Below are positions 1 to 10,593 of a DNA stretch of 64,000 nucleotides, piece by piece. This DNA comes from Candidula unifasciata (Eukaryota; Mollusca; Gastropoda; Stylommatophora; Geomitridae): contig CAJHNH020000501.1 of the NCBI GenBank assembly GCA_905116865.2, forward strand, positions 121,001 through 185,000. Direction: 5' to 3'. The notes below the pieces were generated by a model that was not told the DNA's origin, did no database searches, and saw only the letters and a program-made list of their open reading frames with translations. The translations under genes were made by a program, and so were the position numbers. Position 1 is the stretch's first letter, and each line of letters opens with the position of its first letter.

Positions 1-99
1 CACCAAATACACCTCATGTATGGTAAGAAAAACGCCTAAGAAATTCAAGGCAAACACTTACAAACACCAAAGAGCCCTGATCACATCTGTTAATTAGTG

Positions 100-640
100 A
101 GTCGACAGATTATCATAATTGCACATCGAACCATTCGGCCTATAATTACTCGGATCCCGATCTTAGAAAATCCTGCAACGTGTAGCGGCTCATGACACCA
201 GTTCTGTATTGGTTTCTTATTCTTCTTTGGCTTCCCGCATAGTGCTCGTCTGGTCACTCCCTTTTTAACATGTTGTTCAAGTAGTTTGGTCATGGTTGTA
301 AATTCAGTCATAACTTGGTTCTCTAAAACATCTTATTTCTCATAGAGCATTCAGAATTTCATCATGGTCCATGGTTTGTCTGCCCTCCACAGTATCTTTA
401 CCTGCAAGCCTATCAGCTTGCTCATTTCCTTGCACGCCCGCGTGCCCTGGCACAAATATGAAACTGATATGTGTTCCTCAACCGCTTTAGAGACTCCAAC
501 CACTGTCTTCGAACCCAGTCCTTCTCTATCTTCCTGAGCAAACTCATTGAGTCACAGAGAAAGCATGCATGAGAAAAGGTCAGTATCTCCAGCCATGTTA
601 TTGCTTTGGTGACTGCCATGACCTCCATAGTCAGTCTACT
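100..640 (-). mobile_element. I-like LINE remnant: RNase H domain and 3' end
   Basis: Two minus-strand open pieces in different frames (422-628 and 90-311) give VMAVTKAITWLE, then FLCDSMSLLRKIEK, a degraded RNase H domain (the Glu-containing and central Asp-Ser motifs), then a region ending near position 90. The same RNase H family recurs at 15320 and 31440. It is broken by frameshifts and has no RT part here. It lies in the part of the UBAC1 locus downstream of exon 3. Confidence 0.6.
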
Positions 641-974
641 TGTGGTCTAAGCAAGAGTGTTAGAATCTTGCTTTACAATTCTAACTCCAATCTGAGCTGT
701 AAAACTCCAAGAGCTTCTCACATGGCCAATCACATCTGCCTTGCCAAGCCACATGTGGCAATTATGAAGGTATATATGTTCATCATTGCTGAACTAGCTT
801 ATCTCTGACTACTTCACCTTCAAAGCTTTTTGAATGCTTCACCACTCATACCAGTGTAATAAAACACAAAGCAGTCTGTTGCCAAACAGCCTGTAGCTGA
901 ATCTAAAGCGGTATTTAAAAATTATGAAACAATGTTCATCACACCTCAGTCACAGATAACGTAAACCCTCAGAA
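640..974. other. No recognised feature
   Basis: AT-rich sequence between a LINE remnant and a SINE; no exon, repeat unit or RNA gene recognised. Confidence 0.4.
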
Positions 975-1245
975 AAAGTGATGTACTTCCCATAAGGGTT
1001 TCTGGACACCATATGGAGAGCATAAATAATAGAACCACTGCTACATACAAGCTGACTAATTAGGGATGTTTCCTTCGATGTCAGAGTGCATCTGCCTGAG
1101 AGGTAAGGAACCAAAAATCTGCACATAAATAAGCAAGATCTGTAAAACAGATGTGCATGCAAAACACAAGTTCTGGAACAAGGAGAAAGTCAAGAAGTAG
1201 ACAAAACACCAGAACTTTCCACACGAGTTTACTGTCAATGAACAC
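975..1245 (+). repeat. Dispersed repeat family S2, copy 1
   Basis: Shares with the copy at 57001-57285 the ordered blocks 'gactaattag', 'gcatctgcctgagagg', 'aaggaacc', 'agatctgtaaaac' and 'gttctggaaca'. It is older and more diverged, and ends within 40 bp of UBAC1 exon 3. The family looks like a SINE or a LINE 3' end; no clear promoter boxes seen. Confidence 0.55.
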
Positions 1246-1282
1246 AAAGAAAAAGTGATGCAGACAGCAAGATGAATCTTAC

Positions 1283-1449
1283 ATCAGTGTTAGAGCTAGG
1301 TTCTTCTTCTGGTGAATCATGGTGTTTCCTGGACAGGTGGGCTGTGGCCCTGCGGATGCTGGCAGCATCGGGCACCTTTCTTTCATCTCGCTGTCGGTCT
1401 GTCTCCATCACAGGCACCTGCATGCGTTTCTTCAGCAAGAGTAACTCAT
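1283..1449 (-). CDS. UBAC1: UBAC1 (KPC2) orthologue, exon 3 (internal)
   Basis: UBAC1 is the adaptor subunit of the cytoplasmic KPC ubiquitin ligase (with RNF123/KPC1), known in mammals to act on p27Kip1; its UBL binds the proteasome and its UBA domains bind ubiquitin. Reading the minus strand, an acceptor (tacag) precedes the exon. The first two bases complete a split Asp codon left by exon 2. Then 55 codons follow, beginning ELLLLKKRMQ and containing DAASIRRATAHL, and a GTAAGA donor follows at phase 0. In the family, this is the stretch just after the UBL domain (compare DVLLLIKKR and AILRATANL of the vertebrate protein). The downstream UBA-domain exons are not visible between here and position 1 and must lie off the left edge. 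The plus-strand open frames over this exon are shadows. Family assignment rests on recalled similarity plus the fit of three exons. Confidence 0.85.
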
Positions 1450-1611
1450 CTGTATATGAAAAAAAGGTTACCTGTATTTGGAAGAAAATCTGATTTATAT
1501 TTCTTTCTACACACCGTCTGTGTACTTTTTACACACAGGCTAACTTGGAGGAGAATAAAGACAGAAAAGAAAATATGCAAAACAGTTTTCTTTTATGAAT
1601 TCAATATCATC

Positions 1612-4110
1612 ATTAAAAAGTGCCTTGCCGACTGGCGTGGCGATCATGGCTCTCTACAATCTGCAACTGCGTGTATCAGTTCATGTGTTGACACCCCTCC
1701 ATGCCATCACAAAAGACTGTCAAGAATCTTCTTCCTCTGTCTCTCTTTCCACAGATCTTTCCAGTGGTCACAACATGTTCCATTTTCTCTCTTCTCATAA
1801 CATGACAAAGTAATGATGACTGTCTCTTTCTGATGTTTGTGATATGTTGTCTTCGAGCATTCCCCTTGTTCAAAACATCTGGGTTGCTCTTCTTAGCTTT
1901 CCAAGGAATTCTAAGTATTCTTCAGTAAAACCACATTCTGCGGCCTCAAGATATTGTTCGGCTAGCCTGTTTATTAACTGCCCAGGATTCACAACCATAT
2001 GTTAAAACTGGCTCTATATCATCATCATCAGTTCTTGTTATGCCTAGTGGCACATGAGGCTTCAGAGAGGACTTTCCATGCTTTCCTGTCCTGTGTAATC
2101 TTCAGTGCAGTTTTCCATGTCAGAGATGCCGCACTCAGGTCACTTTCCATCGTTCGTCTCCATGTTGTTTTTGGGCGCCCCTGTTTTCTCTTTCTCTCTG
2201 GTGTCCATGTGAGAGCTGTTTTGGCAGGTGTATCAGAAGTCATTCTCATAACGAGGCCAAGCCATTTCCATCTTCTCTTGGTAATCATGTCTAAAGTTTC
2301 TTGGTTTGTGGCTTAAGTAGTTTAGTGTTTGAGATTGTATCTGGCCAGAAAATTTTGATAATTCTACGTAGACATGTGTGGTGGAAGGTGGACAGCTTGT
2401 GTGCATCCTTTTTGGTCATTCTCCAGCATTCCGCTCCATAAAGAAGAACTGGCAAAATGATGCTCTTGTAGAGTCGGATGGTTCTATATAGTCTGCGAGA
2501 ATTCTTTTCCTGACCTCTAATGTCATAGATTTATTGCATAAAATGTTGTTCATTTTTTAAAATGCAGTTTTGGTCTGTCCTATTCCATTCTTTATCTCTG
2601 TGACACATCTTCCATCCGATGTTATCCATGTGTTTAGATACTTAAATTTCTGTACTTGTCCTAAAACAACGCCTCTGACTTTTATTATACATTTAGGCCC
2701 TATTCCTTCTTGGAAATCACCATTACTTCTGTCTTTCCATTATTCAAACTCAAACCAATTTTATCACTTTCTAACACTACCGCATCTATCAATTCCTGTA
2801 GTTCTTTCCGACTTGTCGCTATCAAGACAGTGTCATCAGCATAACGTAAGTTGTTAATGTTATGCCCACCAACCACAATTCCTGGCATATCCATGATAGC
2901 TTTCATTATATTTTCACTGTATAATGCAAACAAATCAGGTGATAGTTCACATCCTTGTCTTACTACCCTCTTCATGCTCTGATATGTTACCAACTGTTTA
3001 TTAATTCATATAGCTGCTGCTTGCTACCAAAACATGTTCTTTATAATTCATAAATCTTTTCAATTTTTGTCCAATAGATTGATTATTTCTTCATGTTTCA
3101 CACAATCAAATGCTTTTGTATAGTCAGTTATTTCTGAAAGAGTTCTGAGAATGTATATGGCATTGTTAGTACCTTTTCCTTTCACAAATCCACATTGTTC
3201 TTCACTAATTTCTGGTATAATCTTGTCTCGTATTCTTCTCATAATTATTCTCAGTAACATTTTTGTCACATGACTCATAAGACTTATGGTACGATAGTCT
3301 TCACATTTTAAAGTGCCTGGTTTCTTTGGCAGAGCAATAAATATCATTTTAATAGGTCATTAGAAATGGAATCACAATTATAAATGTCATTTAACAATTT
3401 TGTTATTATTTCAATTCCAAAATATTCCAAAGCTTCAATTTCTTCCAATGTGATGTTGTCTGGCCCGGGTGCCTTTCCTTTCTTCATGAGATGTAACACA
3501 TCCGCAACTTCTGAAGCCAGTATTGCAGGGCCTTCACTGTTGTCCTGCAAATGTACTTCTGGTCTATTACCATCATACAGTTTCCCCAAGTACTCTGTCA
3601 ATCTGTTAATTATGTCACTTTGCCCCATTAATATTTCACTTTTTCGATTTTAAACAACCACTAATGTTGCATCTCTTCTTTCCTGTTAATATTTTTACCT
3701 ATTGGTGCATGGAATGTGAATGTGATTTTTCCCAATCTCTGTGCACATCTAATTTAGCCAGGTTTCCTTAGCCTCTTTGCATGTGTTCACTATTTTTTTA
3801 TGTATACCAGAATATTCTTCATTATAATTCTTTTGCTTCCTTCTATGATCCATCATCTGCAGAATTTAATTTATCATGCATTTCTTTTTCCCCAACTCTC
3901 TGTGTTGGAGGAATAAGCTCATTTGATGTCTGCTAAACTGACTCCTGCAGTATATCCCACTGTTCATCTATAATTTGTATTATTTCAATTGCACTATATC
4001 TGTTTTGCACGGTGACACTGTATTGTTCCTTAATTTCTGCATCTGATTTAAGTATTCCTAAATTTTACTTAATGTTCTGTAGGGGTCTTTTTTTTTATAG
4101 TCTTCAGTTT
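1612..4110 (-). mobile_element. RTE-like LINE remnant (RT domain to 3' end), interrupted by a nested element
   Basis: Reading the minus strand from about 4110: a pre-RT region (CKEAKETWLN), then KKGKAPGPDNITLEEIEAL, EQCGFVKGKGTNNAIY, VVRQGCELSPDLFALY and NLRYADDTVL, which are RT motifs in order with the catalytic YADD intact. It continues to MNNILCNKS, then, after the nested insertion, YGCESWA and the conserved C-terminal NIRKRQSS and VTTGKICGKR. Frameshifts at several places (near 3345, 3000 and 2700) show it is dead. The endonuclease domain is missing upstream. The same 3' end occurs at 7460, 9129, 30220 and 50600. It fills UBAC1 intron 2. Confidence 0.75.
2019..2479 (-). mobile_element. 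Nested LINE 3' fragment with (ATG)n tail and 9-bp target duplication
   Basis: A different LINE lineage sits inside the element at 1612-4110. Minus-strand reading gives IILPVLLYGAECWRM, FHHTCLRRIIKIFWP, RRWKWLGLVMRM and RKQGRPKTTWRRTMESDL, ending with ATRHNKN and an (ATG)n tail at 2019-2031. It is flanked by ggctctata (2010-2018) and ggttctata (2480-2488), a 9-bp target-site duplication with one mismatch. Across the duplication the host LINE frame reads on (IEPVLTYGCESW). Confidence 0.7.
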
Positions 4111-4199
4111 CATTCTAAACTTTAGTATAACTGGAATATTTTCACTTTAGCAGTCTATTTTCATTATAACTATATAATTTGGAGATTCTGATAAACCTG

Positions 4200-4365
4200 A
4201 TACCAGAAGACCACTTTTGTGACGGATCATCTATTCTAGTACCGGAAGGTTTCAAAATTCAATCAAGGATCATCTCCTATTCTACTAACAGAAGGTTTCA
4301 AGAATAAATCAATGATCATCTCCTTTTCTAGTAAGAAAAGATTTCAAGAATCAATCAATGATCAT
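4200..4365. repeat. Short ~56-bp tandem repeat, about 3 copies
   Basis: Repeated 'gatcatctcctattctac' / 'agaaggtttcaagaatcaatcaa' blocks directly precede the 63-bp array. Copies are diverged. Confidence 0.55.
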
Positions 4366-5890
4366 CACACACATGATCTTGGTAATGAGGATCTGAGTCT
4401 TGTCTTAAGGTACTTAAACCTTGTAAGGACACACATGATCTTGGTAATGAAGACTTGAGTCTTGTCTTAAGGTACTTAAACCTTGTAAGGACACACATGA
4501 TCTTGGTAATGGGGCACCTGTGAGTCTTGTCTTAAGGTATCTGAACCTTGTAAGGACACACAGGATCTTAGTAATGGGGCACCTGTGAGTCTTGTCTTAA
4601 GGTATTTGGACCTTGTAAGGACACACAGGATCTTAGTAATGGGGCACCTGTGAGTCTTGTCTTAAGGTATTTGGACCTTGTAAGGACACACAGGATCTTA
4701 GTAATGGGGCACCTGTGAGTCTTGTCTTAAGGTATTTGGACCTTGTAAGGACACACAGGATCTTAGTAATGGGACACATGAGTCTTGATTTAAGGTATGT
4801 GGACCTTGTAAGGACATACATGATCTTGGTAATGAGGGAAGGTACTTAAACCTTGTAAGGACACACAGGATCTTGGTAATGGGGCACATGTGAGTATTGT
4901 CTTAAAGTATTTGAACCTTGTAAGGACACACAGGATCTTGGTAATGGGGCACCTGAATCCTGTCTCAAGGTATTTGGACCTTGGAAAGACACACATGATC
5001 TTGGTAATGGGACACCTGAGTCTTGTCTTAAGGTATTCAGACCTTGTAAGGACACACAGGATATTGGTAATGGGGCACCTGAGTCTTGTCTTAAGGTACT
5101 TGGACCTTGTCAGGACACACATGATCTTAGTAATGGGGCACCCGAGTCTTGTCTTAAGGTACTTGGACCTTGTAAGGACACACAGGATCTTGGTAATAGG
5201 GCACCTGAGTCTTGTCTTAAGGTACTTGGACCTTGTAAGGACACACATGATCTTAGTAATGGGGCACCTGAGTCTTGTCTTAAGGTACTTGGATCTTGTA
5301 AGGACATACATGATCTTGGTAATGGGGCACCTGAGTCTTGTCTTAAGGTACTTGGACCTTGTAAGGACACACATGATCTTAGTAATGGGGCACCTGAGTC
5401 TTGTCTTAAGGTATTTGGACCTTGTAAGGACATACATGATCTTGGTAATGGGGCACCTGAGTCTTGTCTTAAGTTATTTGAACCTTGTAAGGACACACAG
5501 GATCTTAGTAATGGGGCACCTGAATCTTGATTTAAGGTGTGTGGACCTTGTAAGGACACACATGATCTTGGTAATGGGGCACCTGAGTCTTGTCTTAAGG
5601 AATTTGGACCTTGTAAGGACACACAGGATCTTGGTAATGGGGCACCTGAGTCTTGTCTTAAGGAATTTGGACCTTGTAAGGACACACAGGATCTTGGTAA
5701 TGGGGCACCTAAGTCTTGTCTTAAGGTATTTGAACCTTGTAAGGACACACAGGATCTTAGTAATGGGGCACCTGTGAGTCTTGTCTTAAGGTATTTGAAC
5801 CTTGTAAGGACACACATGATCTTGGTAATGGGGCATCTGAGTCTTGTCTTAAAGCATCTGGACCTTAGTAAAGATGCACATGAATTTTGT
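4366..5890. repeat. 63-bp minisatellite, about 24 copies
   Basis: The unit runs gagtcttgtcttaaggtact ... ttggaccttgtaaggacac ... catgatcttggtaatgggg ... cacct, 63 bp; some units are 66 bp through an extra 'gtg'. Copies alternate 'catgatcttggtaat' and 'aggatcttagtaat'. Because 63 is a multiple of three and the unit lacks stops in several frames, open frames of 215-295 codons appear on both strands; these are artefacts. It lies in UBAC1 intron 2. Confidence 0.9.
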
Positions 5891-5954
5891 AGTGACTTCT
5901 GAATCTAGGTGATGAGTTGTTAAATTGTGTGGTGTATTGTCTGGACTGTGGTAC

Positions 5955-6205
5955 AGGAGCAGCTTCAAGTGGGTTCTCAGACCTCATTGTGGGGAAAACA
6001 AGAACAGACCAACTACCTAACTAACAAGCATGTCCTAAGAGTAGACTAACATGGGAGTGAATCTGCCTGAAAGGCAAGGGACTAACAGTCTGTATAAAAT
6101 AAGTAAGATCTGTAAAATGGATGTGCACGCAACAGCCATGGTTCTGGAAAAGTCAATAGGTGGAAGAATAACCAGAACTTTCTGCTGGTTTATTGCCGGT
6201 GAATG
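5955..6205 (+). repeat. Dispersed repeat family S2, copy 2
   Basis: Contains gtgggttctcagacctcat, tggggaaaacaagaacagac, gcatgtcctaagagtagact, gaatctgcctgaaaggcaag and the ctgtaaaatggatgtgcacgc block seen in the other copies. It ends near 'gccggtgaatgtaaagaagaag'. Confidence 0.65.
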
Positions 6206-6724
6206 TAAAGAAGAAGAAGGTTCAGGGGCCACTGGACTTTGTAATTAAGGATGGGGACAATGATATCAAGTAAAAGCTCTGGTTAGTACACTACAGCTTC
6301 ATATTTCTATGTTGTCTAACTTTTCTTTTTGTCTCTATTTCTTTCCTCTTCTTCTGTGAGAGCTAATCAATACATTTTAAATTATTTATCTTAATAATTA
6401 GGCAAATTACAAAAACACCAGATCCAGATTATTTAATCACAATTTTCTCTAACAAAGAGACAACCATAGCCCATAAAAAAAAAAAAGTTAATCCTAAAGT
6501 TATCTGTATCAAAGAACACAAAAGAAACTTCAATCAAATAAAACTCAATCAATGTCAATCAAAACTATACAATCACCTTCAACCAAAGTATACACAAGCA
6601 ACTTCAACCTAAGAGCAGACAATCAACTTTAACCAATGAACATATAAGCAACTTCAACCTAAGAGAACAATCAATTTTAACCAAAGAACATACAAGCAAC
6701 TTCAAAAACTTTCAATGCTATTAC
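6206..6724. repeat. AT-rich stretch with a ~54-bp tandem repeat (6575-6705)
   Basis: About three diverged units of 'caacttcaacctaagag' + 'caatcaactttaaccaa' + 'gaacatacaag' end at the donor of UBAC1 exon 2. Nothing else recognised. Confidence 0.55.
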
Positions 6725-6887
6725 CATTTTCTCTGACTCCCTGTTGTGCCAAAGTGCTGTCGTCTGACAGGGGTTTCCCAGTACGCACAAGGACTAACCG
6801 AAACATCAATGAATTCTTCAGTGCGTCTGATGACAGGCCAGTCAGAGATGGAGGCAAATCTAGTAGATGTTCTAGAGCAAGTTTTAC
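6725..6887 (-). CDS. UBAC1: UBAC1 (KPC2) orthologue, exon 2 (UBL domain)
   Basis: The minus strand shows a polypyrimidine tract and cag acceptor, then 54 codons beginning VKLALEHLLDLPP and ending GVREN, then a GTAATA donor that leaves one base (phase 1). Exon 1 ends in phase 0 and exon 3 supplies the two bases needed, so all junctions fit. The segment FRLVLVRTGKPLSDDSTL matches the second half of a ubiquitin-like fold, where UBAC1 has a comparable Lys-Leu-Ile-His-Ala-Ala segment and a 'leucine-ser-asp' turn. The introns on both sides (about 3.3 and 5.3 kb) are filled with LINE and SINE remnants and the 63-bp minisatellite. I see no frame damage. Confidence 0.85.
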
Positions 6888-7024
6888 CTGGTGGCAACAG
6901 TTCAATAAAATGATAATCAAATGTGAATATTTAGCAATAACAAGCCTGGAGACTGAAATATTTGTGAAATATTTGCTCAGGTCAAGAGAGGATGGTGATG
7001 AAATGAGCAGCAAGAAGTTTAAAG

Positions 7025-7330
7025 AAGTAATTCATCATTATCATTATGTAGCAGGCACTTTGCATATTGCTGTTCTCATCCATGGTCTGCCCGAAAGAAA
7101 TTTGGTCTTTCGCCAGCTTTCCGGCCTTGGGCATCTTGATACCCAAGTAGTCACTTATATCCTGTGCCCATCTTTGTGCAGATCCTCCCCTGCCCCTCCT
7201 TCCTGGTACCATGCCTTCTGCTAGTATGTTTTCCAATCCACTATGGGGCTAGATATGGCCAAAATATTTCAGCCTTTGAGACAAGAAGCTGTTAACTAAC
7301 CAATCTTCCTTGGTGTTCAGATCTTTTGGG
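7025..7330 (-). mobile_element. LINE 3' end fragment (third C-terminal type)
   Basis: Minus-strand reading: ENILAEGMVPGRRGRGGSAQ, RWAQDISDYLG, KDQISFGQ. This is a LINE C-terminal arginine-rich tail (normally GRPRxRWxxDI). The plus-strand block tcatccatggtctgcccgaa recurs at 28370-28790, showing a dispersed family. It lies about 140 bp upstream of UBAC1 exon 2, in intron 1. Confidence 0.6.
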
Positions 7331-7459
7331 GTGTCAGTATTTCTGTCCTTCTTTGTCTATGGTATTTTTAAAATCTTTTTATAGCATTTCAGCTCAAAAG
7401 CCCCTTGTTTCTTCTTTAAGACTGGGAGATAGTCCACGACTCACATCCATATGTTGCTA

Positions 7460-7790
7460 CAGGGAAGATGCATCATCATCAAATGCCTTGCCGATCATGC
7501 CTCTCCACAATCTGTTATCTGCAACTGTGTGTATCAGTTCATGTATTAACACCCCTCCATGCTATGACAAAAGACTGTCAAGAATCTTCTCCCACTGTCT
7601 TCCTCTGTCTCTTTCCACACATCTTTCCAGTGGTCACAACATGTTCCATTTTCTCTCTTCTCAGAACATGACCAAAAAATTATGACTGTCTCTTTCAGAT
7701 GTGAAAGATGCATTCTCTCCAACTTCTGATGTGATTTCCCTGCTGGTCCTTTAAGCATTGACTTTTAATGCTTTTCAAACTTTTTGGCCT
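7460..7790 (-). mobile_element. LINE 3' end fragment (same family as 1612-1990)
   Basis: Closely similar to 1612-1860: plus-strand blocks tgttaacacccctccatg-like, caaaagactgtcaagaatct, ccagtggtcacaacatgtt. The minus-strand coding remnant reads ENGTCCDHW in a shifted frame, so it is non-functional. An (ATC)3 tail lies at its left end. Confidence 0.65.
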
Positions 7791-7939
7791 CCATCATAAG
7801 TTTATCAGGATAGAAATGTGGTAGTTTCCTCTTAGCCTTCATTAATTAGGAAGCAGAACAAAAGTTAAAAAAAAAAAAATGAAGATGATTAAAGGGATCA
7901 TGGATAAAATAGTTTAAACACACAATGTAAAGTAAAGTA

Positions 7940-8205
7940 AAGTAAGTAAAGGACCCTATCCACGCCTTTAGGCGTATAGGGCTAGACCTATATTTTTATA
8001 GACCAACGGCACAAGATGGGTGATGTGGTCAGCATCACGCCGGCCGCCGCTACTTCCCGGGATTGCACCCGGTACCCACTCAAGGCTGGGTCGACCTGGG
8101 AGCCAAGGTCAATTTTTAAGAAAAGTCCGTCTCCGCCAGGGAGCGAACCCACGACCTTCCGATCCGTGGCGCGCGTCTAGCCGCTCTGCCACGGCGACTC
8201 CCAAC
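7940..8205 (-). repeat. tRNA-derived SINE family S3, copy 1
   Basis: On the minus strand the head reads gtggcagagcggctagacgc (A-box-like) and cgtgggttcgctccctgg (B box GGTTCGCTCC), spaced as in a tRNA gene. A body with ccaaggtc, tgggtaccgggtgcaatcc and gtctataaaaatataggtct follows, ending in a (TTTAC)n tail (plus strand 7925-7950, gtaaagtaaag). Full-length and fairly young. Confidence 0.75.
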
Positions 8206-8339
8206 ACACAATGTGCCAGGGCATAATAGATTGTGAAAAAAAAATAGGATGCGAACACACACATTAAAAACCTAATATGGGAACCTCTACAAAATCTTGC
8301 GGCCGACGAAATGGGATGACTTTTGTGAGTAGTATCAGA

Positions 8340-8344
8340 CAGAA

Positions 8345-8439
<95 letters not shown>

Positions 8440-8450
8440 TAGAGAGAGTT
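8340..8450. repeat. (GA)n microsatellite
   Basis: About 100 bp of nearly pure GA dinucleotide with a few GATA interruptions near the right end. Confidence 0.95.
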
Positions 8451-8597
8451 GAAACTAAAAAAAAAAATGAAAAAAAAACACATAATTATTTTTAATGACC
8501 AATATGTTCATTCTAAATGAAACCCCGAGAATGATTGCAAACATACCAGGTAAGTTAACTTGGACAACAAACGCCTAATTACACCCACATGAGGAGT

Positions 8598-8690
8598 ACC
8601 TGACCGAGTGGCTAGAACAGTAGGCTCTCAAGCCAGAGATCTAGGTTACAATCCTTCATAAGGTAATGGAAATTGTTCTGTCTGGGGCCC
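8598..8690 (+). repeat. tRNA-like SINE head
   Basis: gaccgagtggctagaacagt resembles an A box and gatctaggttacaatcctt a B box at tRNA spacing, followed by no clear tRNA acceptor stem. Best read as a degenerate SINE head. Confidence 0.45.
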
Positions 8691-8799
8691 CCCAAAAAAA
8701 ACAAAGCATCCTAGCATGCACAGTCTGTGGTGACTGCACTAGAATGTGGCCCTAAATCCTCAGGTTCGAAAACCTCCTTCTTATAGTCCATGCCCTGTA

Positions 8800-9128
8800 G
8801 TGTTGGTAGTCACATCTAATGTTTATCCACAACCCATCTGGTTCATGTACTTTCAATCAATCCTAACACAGAGGATCCTGCCTGCCATGATGTTCAACTG
8901 TCCAGCATCTTCTCTCTCAGTCTTTGTCTGCCTGTTTTAAATCTTCTTCTCCCCATCGACACGATGTACTTCTGTCTTCTTTTGATGTGGGCAATCAGTT
9001 CTCTTCAGTTCATTTCAAGACATCTTGAATACTCTTTTTATCTGTCCAGGGTATTCTCATCATCTGTCTACAGAACCACATCTCTGCTGCTTCCAAATAT
9101 TTCCTATCCTACACTGTCCTAAAAAAGG
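8800..9128 (-). mobile_element. LINE 3' end fragment, weak
   Basis: Plus-strand ccatcgacacgatgtact and agaaccacatctctgctgct resemble the inverse of the LINE C-terminal block EAAEMWFLRRM found at 9440-9500. Too diverged for a firm frame. Confidence 0.4.
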
Positions 9129-9790
9129 CAATCATCATCATCATCATGTGATCTGCCAACTGGCGAAGGTATTCCTGCATCTGAACAGATCATGATCCCT
9201 GGTTCAACTCTCTTGATGATATCCCTCCATGCCATCATTTCAGTCCATCCAGCATCATCTCTCTTGGTCTGCCTCTACCCCTTTTTCCACTGATCTTTCT
9301 AGTTGTCACAATGATCTCCAAATTCTCTCTTCTCATTATGTGGCCAAAGAACAGTGTTTGTCTCTTTCTTATTGTTGTATATAGAGATCTACTTTTATTA
9401 GCCTCTTTCAAGCAATCATTCTTAGTTTCTCTAGCCATCCAAAGTATTCGTAACATTCGCCTCAGAAACCACATCTCAGCTGCTTCTAAATTCTTCTTAA
9501 TGACATTAAATTTGAGCAATTTATTGCATAAGATATTTTTCATTTTCTAAAATGCAGCTTTCAAATGACCTATACTGCTTTTAATCTCTGTCACAAATTT
9601 TCTATCTGATGATTTGATTTATCCCAGATATCTGAATTTATTGAATTGGTTATGTCTTTTTCCTTTAATTGAGATACAACGTATGAGTTACCTTCTTCCT
9701 TGACATAACCATTACTTCCGTTTTCTGAATATTCAATGAAAGTCCTTTCTTAGCACTCTCCATCCCCACAATATCCACAAAAGGCAGTAA
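9129..9790 (-). mobile_element. LINE 3' end fragment with (ATG)n tail
   Basis: The minus strand encodes MKNILCNKLLKFN, EAAEMWFLRRMLRI, IRKRQTLFFGHIMRREN, VTTRKISGKRGRGRPRE: the C-terminal region of the LINE family seen at 1612-4110. The (CATCAT)n at 9133-9146 is its 3' tail. Truncated 5' within the region after the RT domain. Confidence 0.75.
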
Positions 9791-9828
9791 AGAAAGTTAA
9801 AAAATACAAACATGGTACTGTGTCTGAC

Positions 9829-10104
9829 TGCTATTAAGGACCCTTTTCCCCGCCTTTCAGGCGTACTGGGTATAAAGGGTAAGACCTATACTTTATAGAC
9901 CAAACAGCATTTGGTGGATGATGTGGTTAGTATTAAGTCAGCCACCTTTACTTCCTAGGACTGCACCTGGTACCCACTCAAGGCTGGGTCGATCTGGGAG
10001 CCAAGGTCATTTTTGAAAAAAGTCCGGCCCCCGTCAGGAACCGAACCCACGACTTTCTGATCAGCAGGCAAGTGTCTAGCGGCTAGACCGCGGCAGGTCC
10101 CGAC
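9829..10104 (-). repeat. tRNA-derived SINE family S3, copy 2
   Basis: Same head and body as 7940-8205: minus-strand gccgcggtctagccgctaga and gtgggttcggttcctgac (B box), then ccaaggtc and tgggtaccaggtgcagtcc. Lies in UBAC1 intron 1, 100 bp from exon 1. Confidence 0.75.
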
Positions 10105-10205
10105 TGCTGTTAAGGGATTACTATTTATAAATCATGTTACAGTCTTTCAAAACAAAACAGTTGAAAGTCATGTGTTGAGTGAAGTCATGTGTTGAGTGAA
10201 CTGAC

Positions 10206-10322
10206 CTTGTCACATGTCCAGTCTTTACCAACTTCAACAATCGAATCAACACCATTCATGTTGGTCACTCTGACCTTCATCATTGCAGAAGACGGGAACA
10301 GGAAGTTATCAGTCACAACCAT
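10206..10322 (-). CDS. UBAC1: UBAC1 (KPC2) orthologue, exon 1 (start of protein)
   Basis: 39 codons on the minus strand begin MVVTDNFLFPSS and continue with MMKVRVTNMNG, then WTCDK, followed by a GTCAGT donor at phase 0. I chose the ATG at 10322-10320 because an in-frame TAA lies directly before it; the internal ATG pair at 10283-10278 is a less likely start. The layout matches the UBAC1 N-terminus: a short leader, then the first beta-strand of the UBL domain. The protein encoded in this window totals about 149 residues (39+54+56), which brings it to the end of the post-UBL linker. A SINE (9829-10104) sits just inside intron 1. No convincing TATA box or CpG-rich promoter was recognised upstream. 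Confidence 0.82.
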
Positions 10323-10593
10323 TTAGAAACTCAGGACAGACACATGCGATGGAAATTGCAAGCGATCTGAAAACAAAGCAAATTAAAATGGTTGTAGTTT
10401 GTATAAAATGCAGAAACATGCCTTTTTTTACTGTTTACAACAGCTTCTCATAATTGAGTCTGTGCTTAAGGTTTGTGGACCTAGTTTCATAATTCCTATA
10501 AATTAGGGTTCAAAGTTAGCTGTAGGCGATTTGGTAGCAAACCATTTTGCAAAGACTTTAACATTACCATTCAGATTGACTGACTGATTTGAT

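Noticed and set aside
1272..1800. Plus-strand open frames of 73 and 162 codons
   Set aside because: Antisense shadows of UBAC1 exon 3 and a LINE fragment; no plus-strand splice or family evidence.
4790..5817. Long open frames on both strands (up to 295 codons)
   Set aside because: 63-bp minisatellite with unit length a multiple of three; frames exist on both strands at once, as expected for a repeat artefact.
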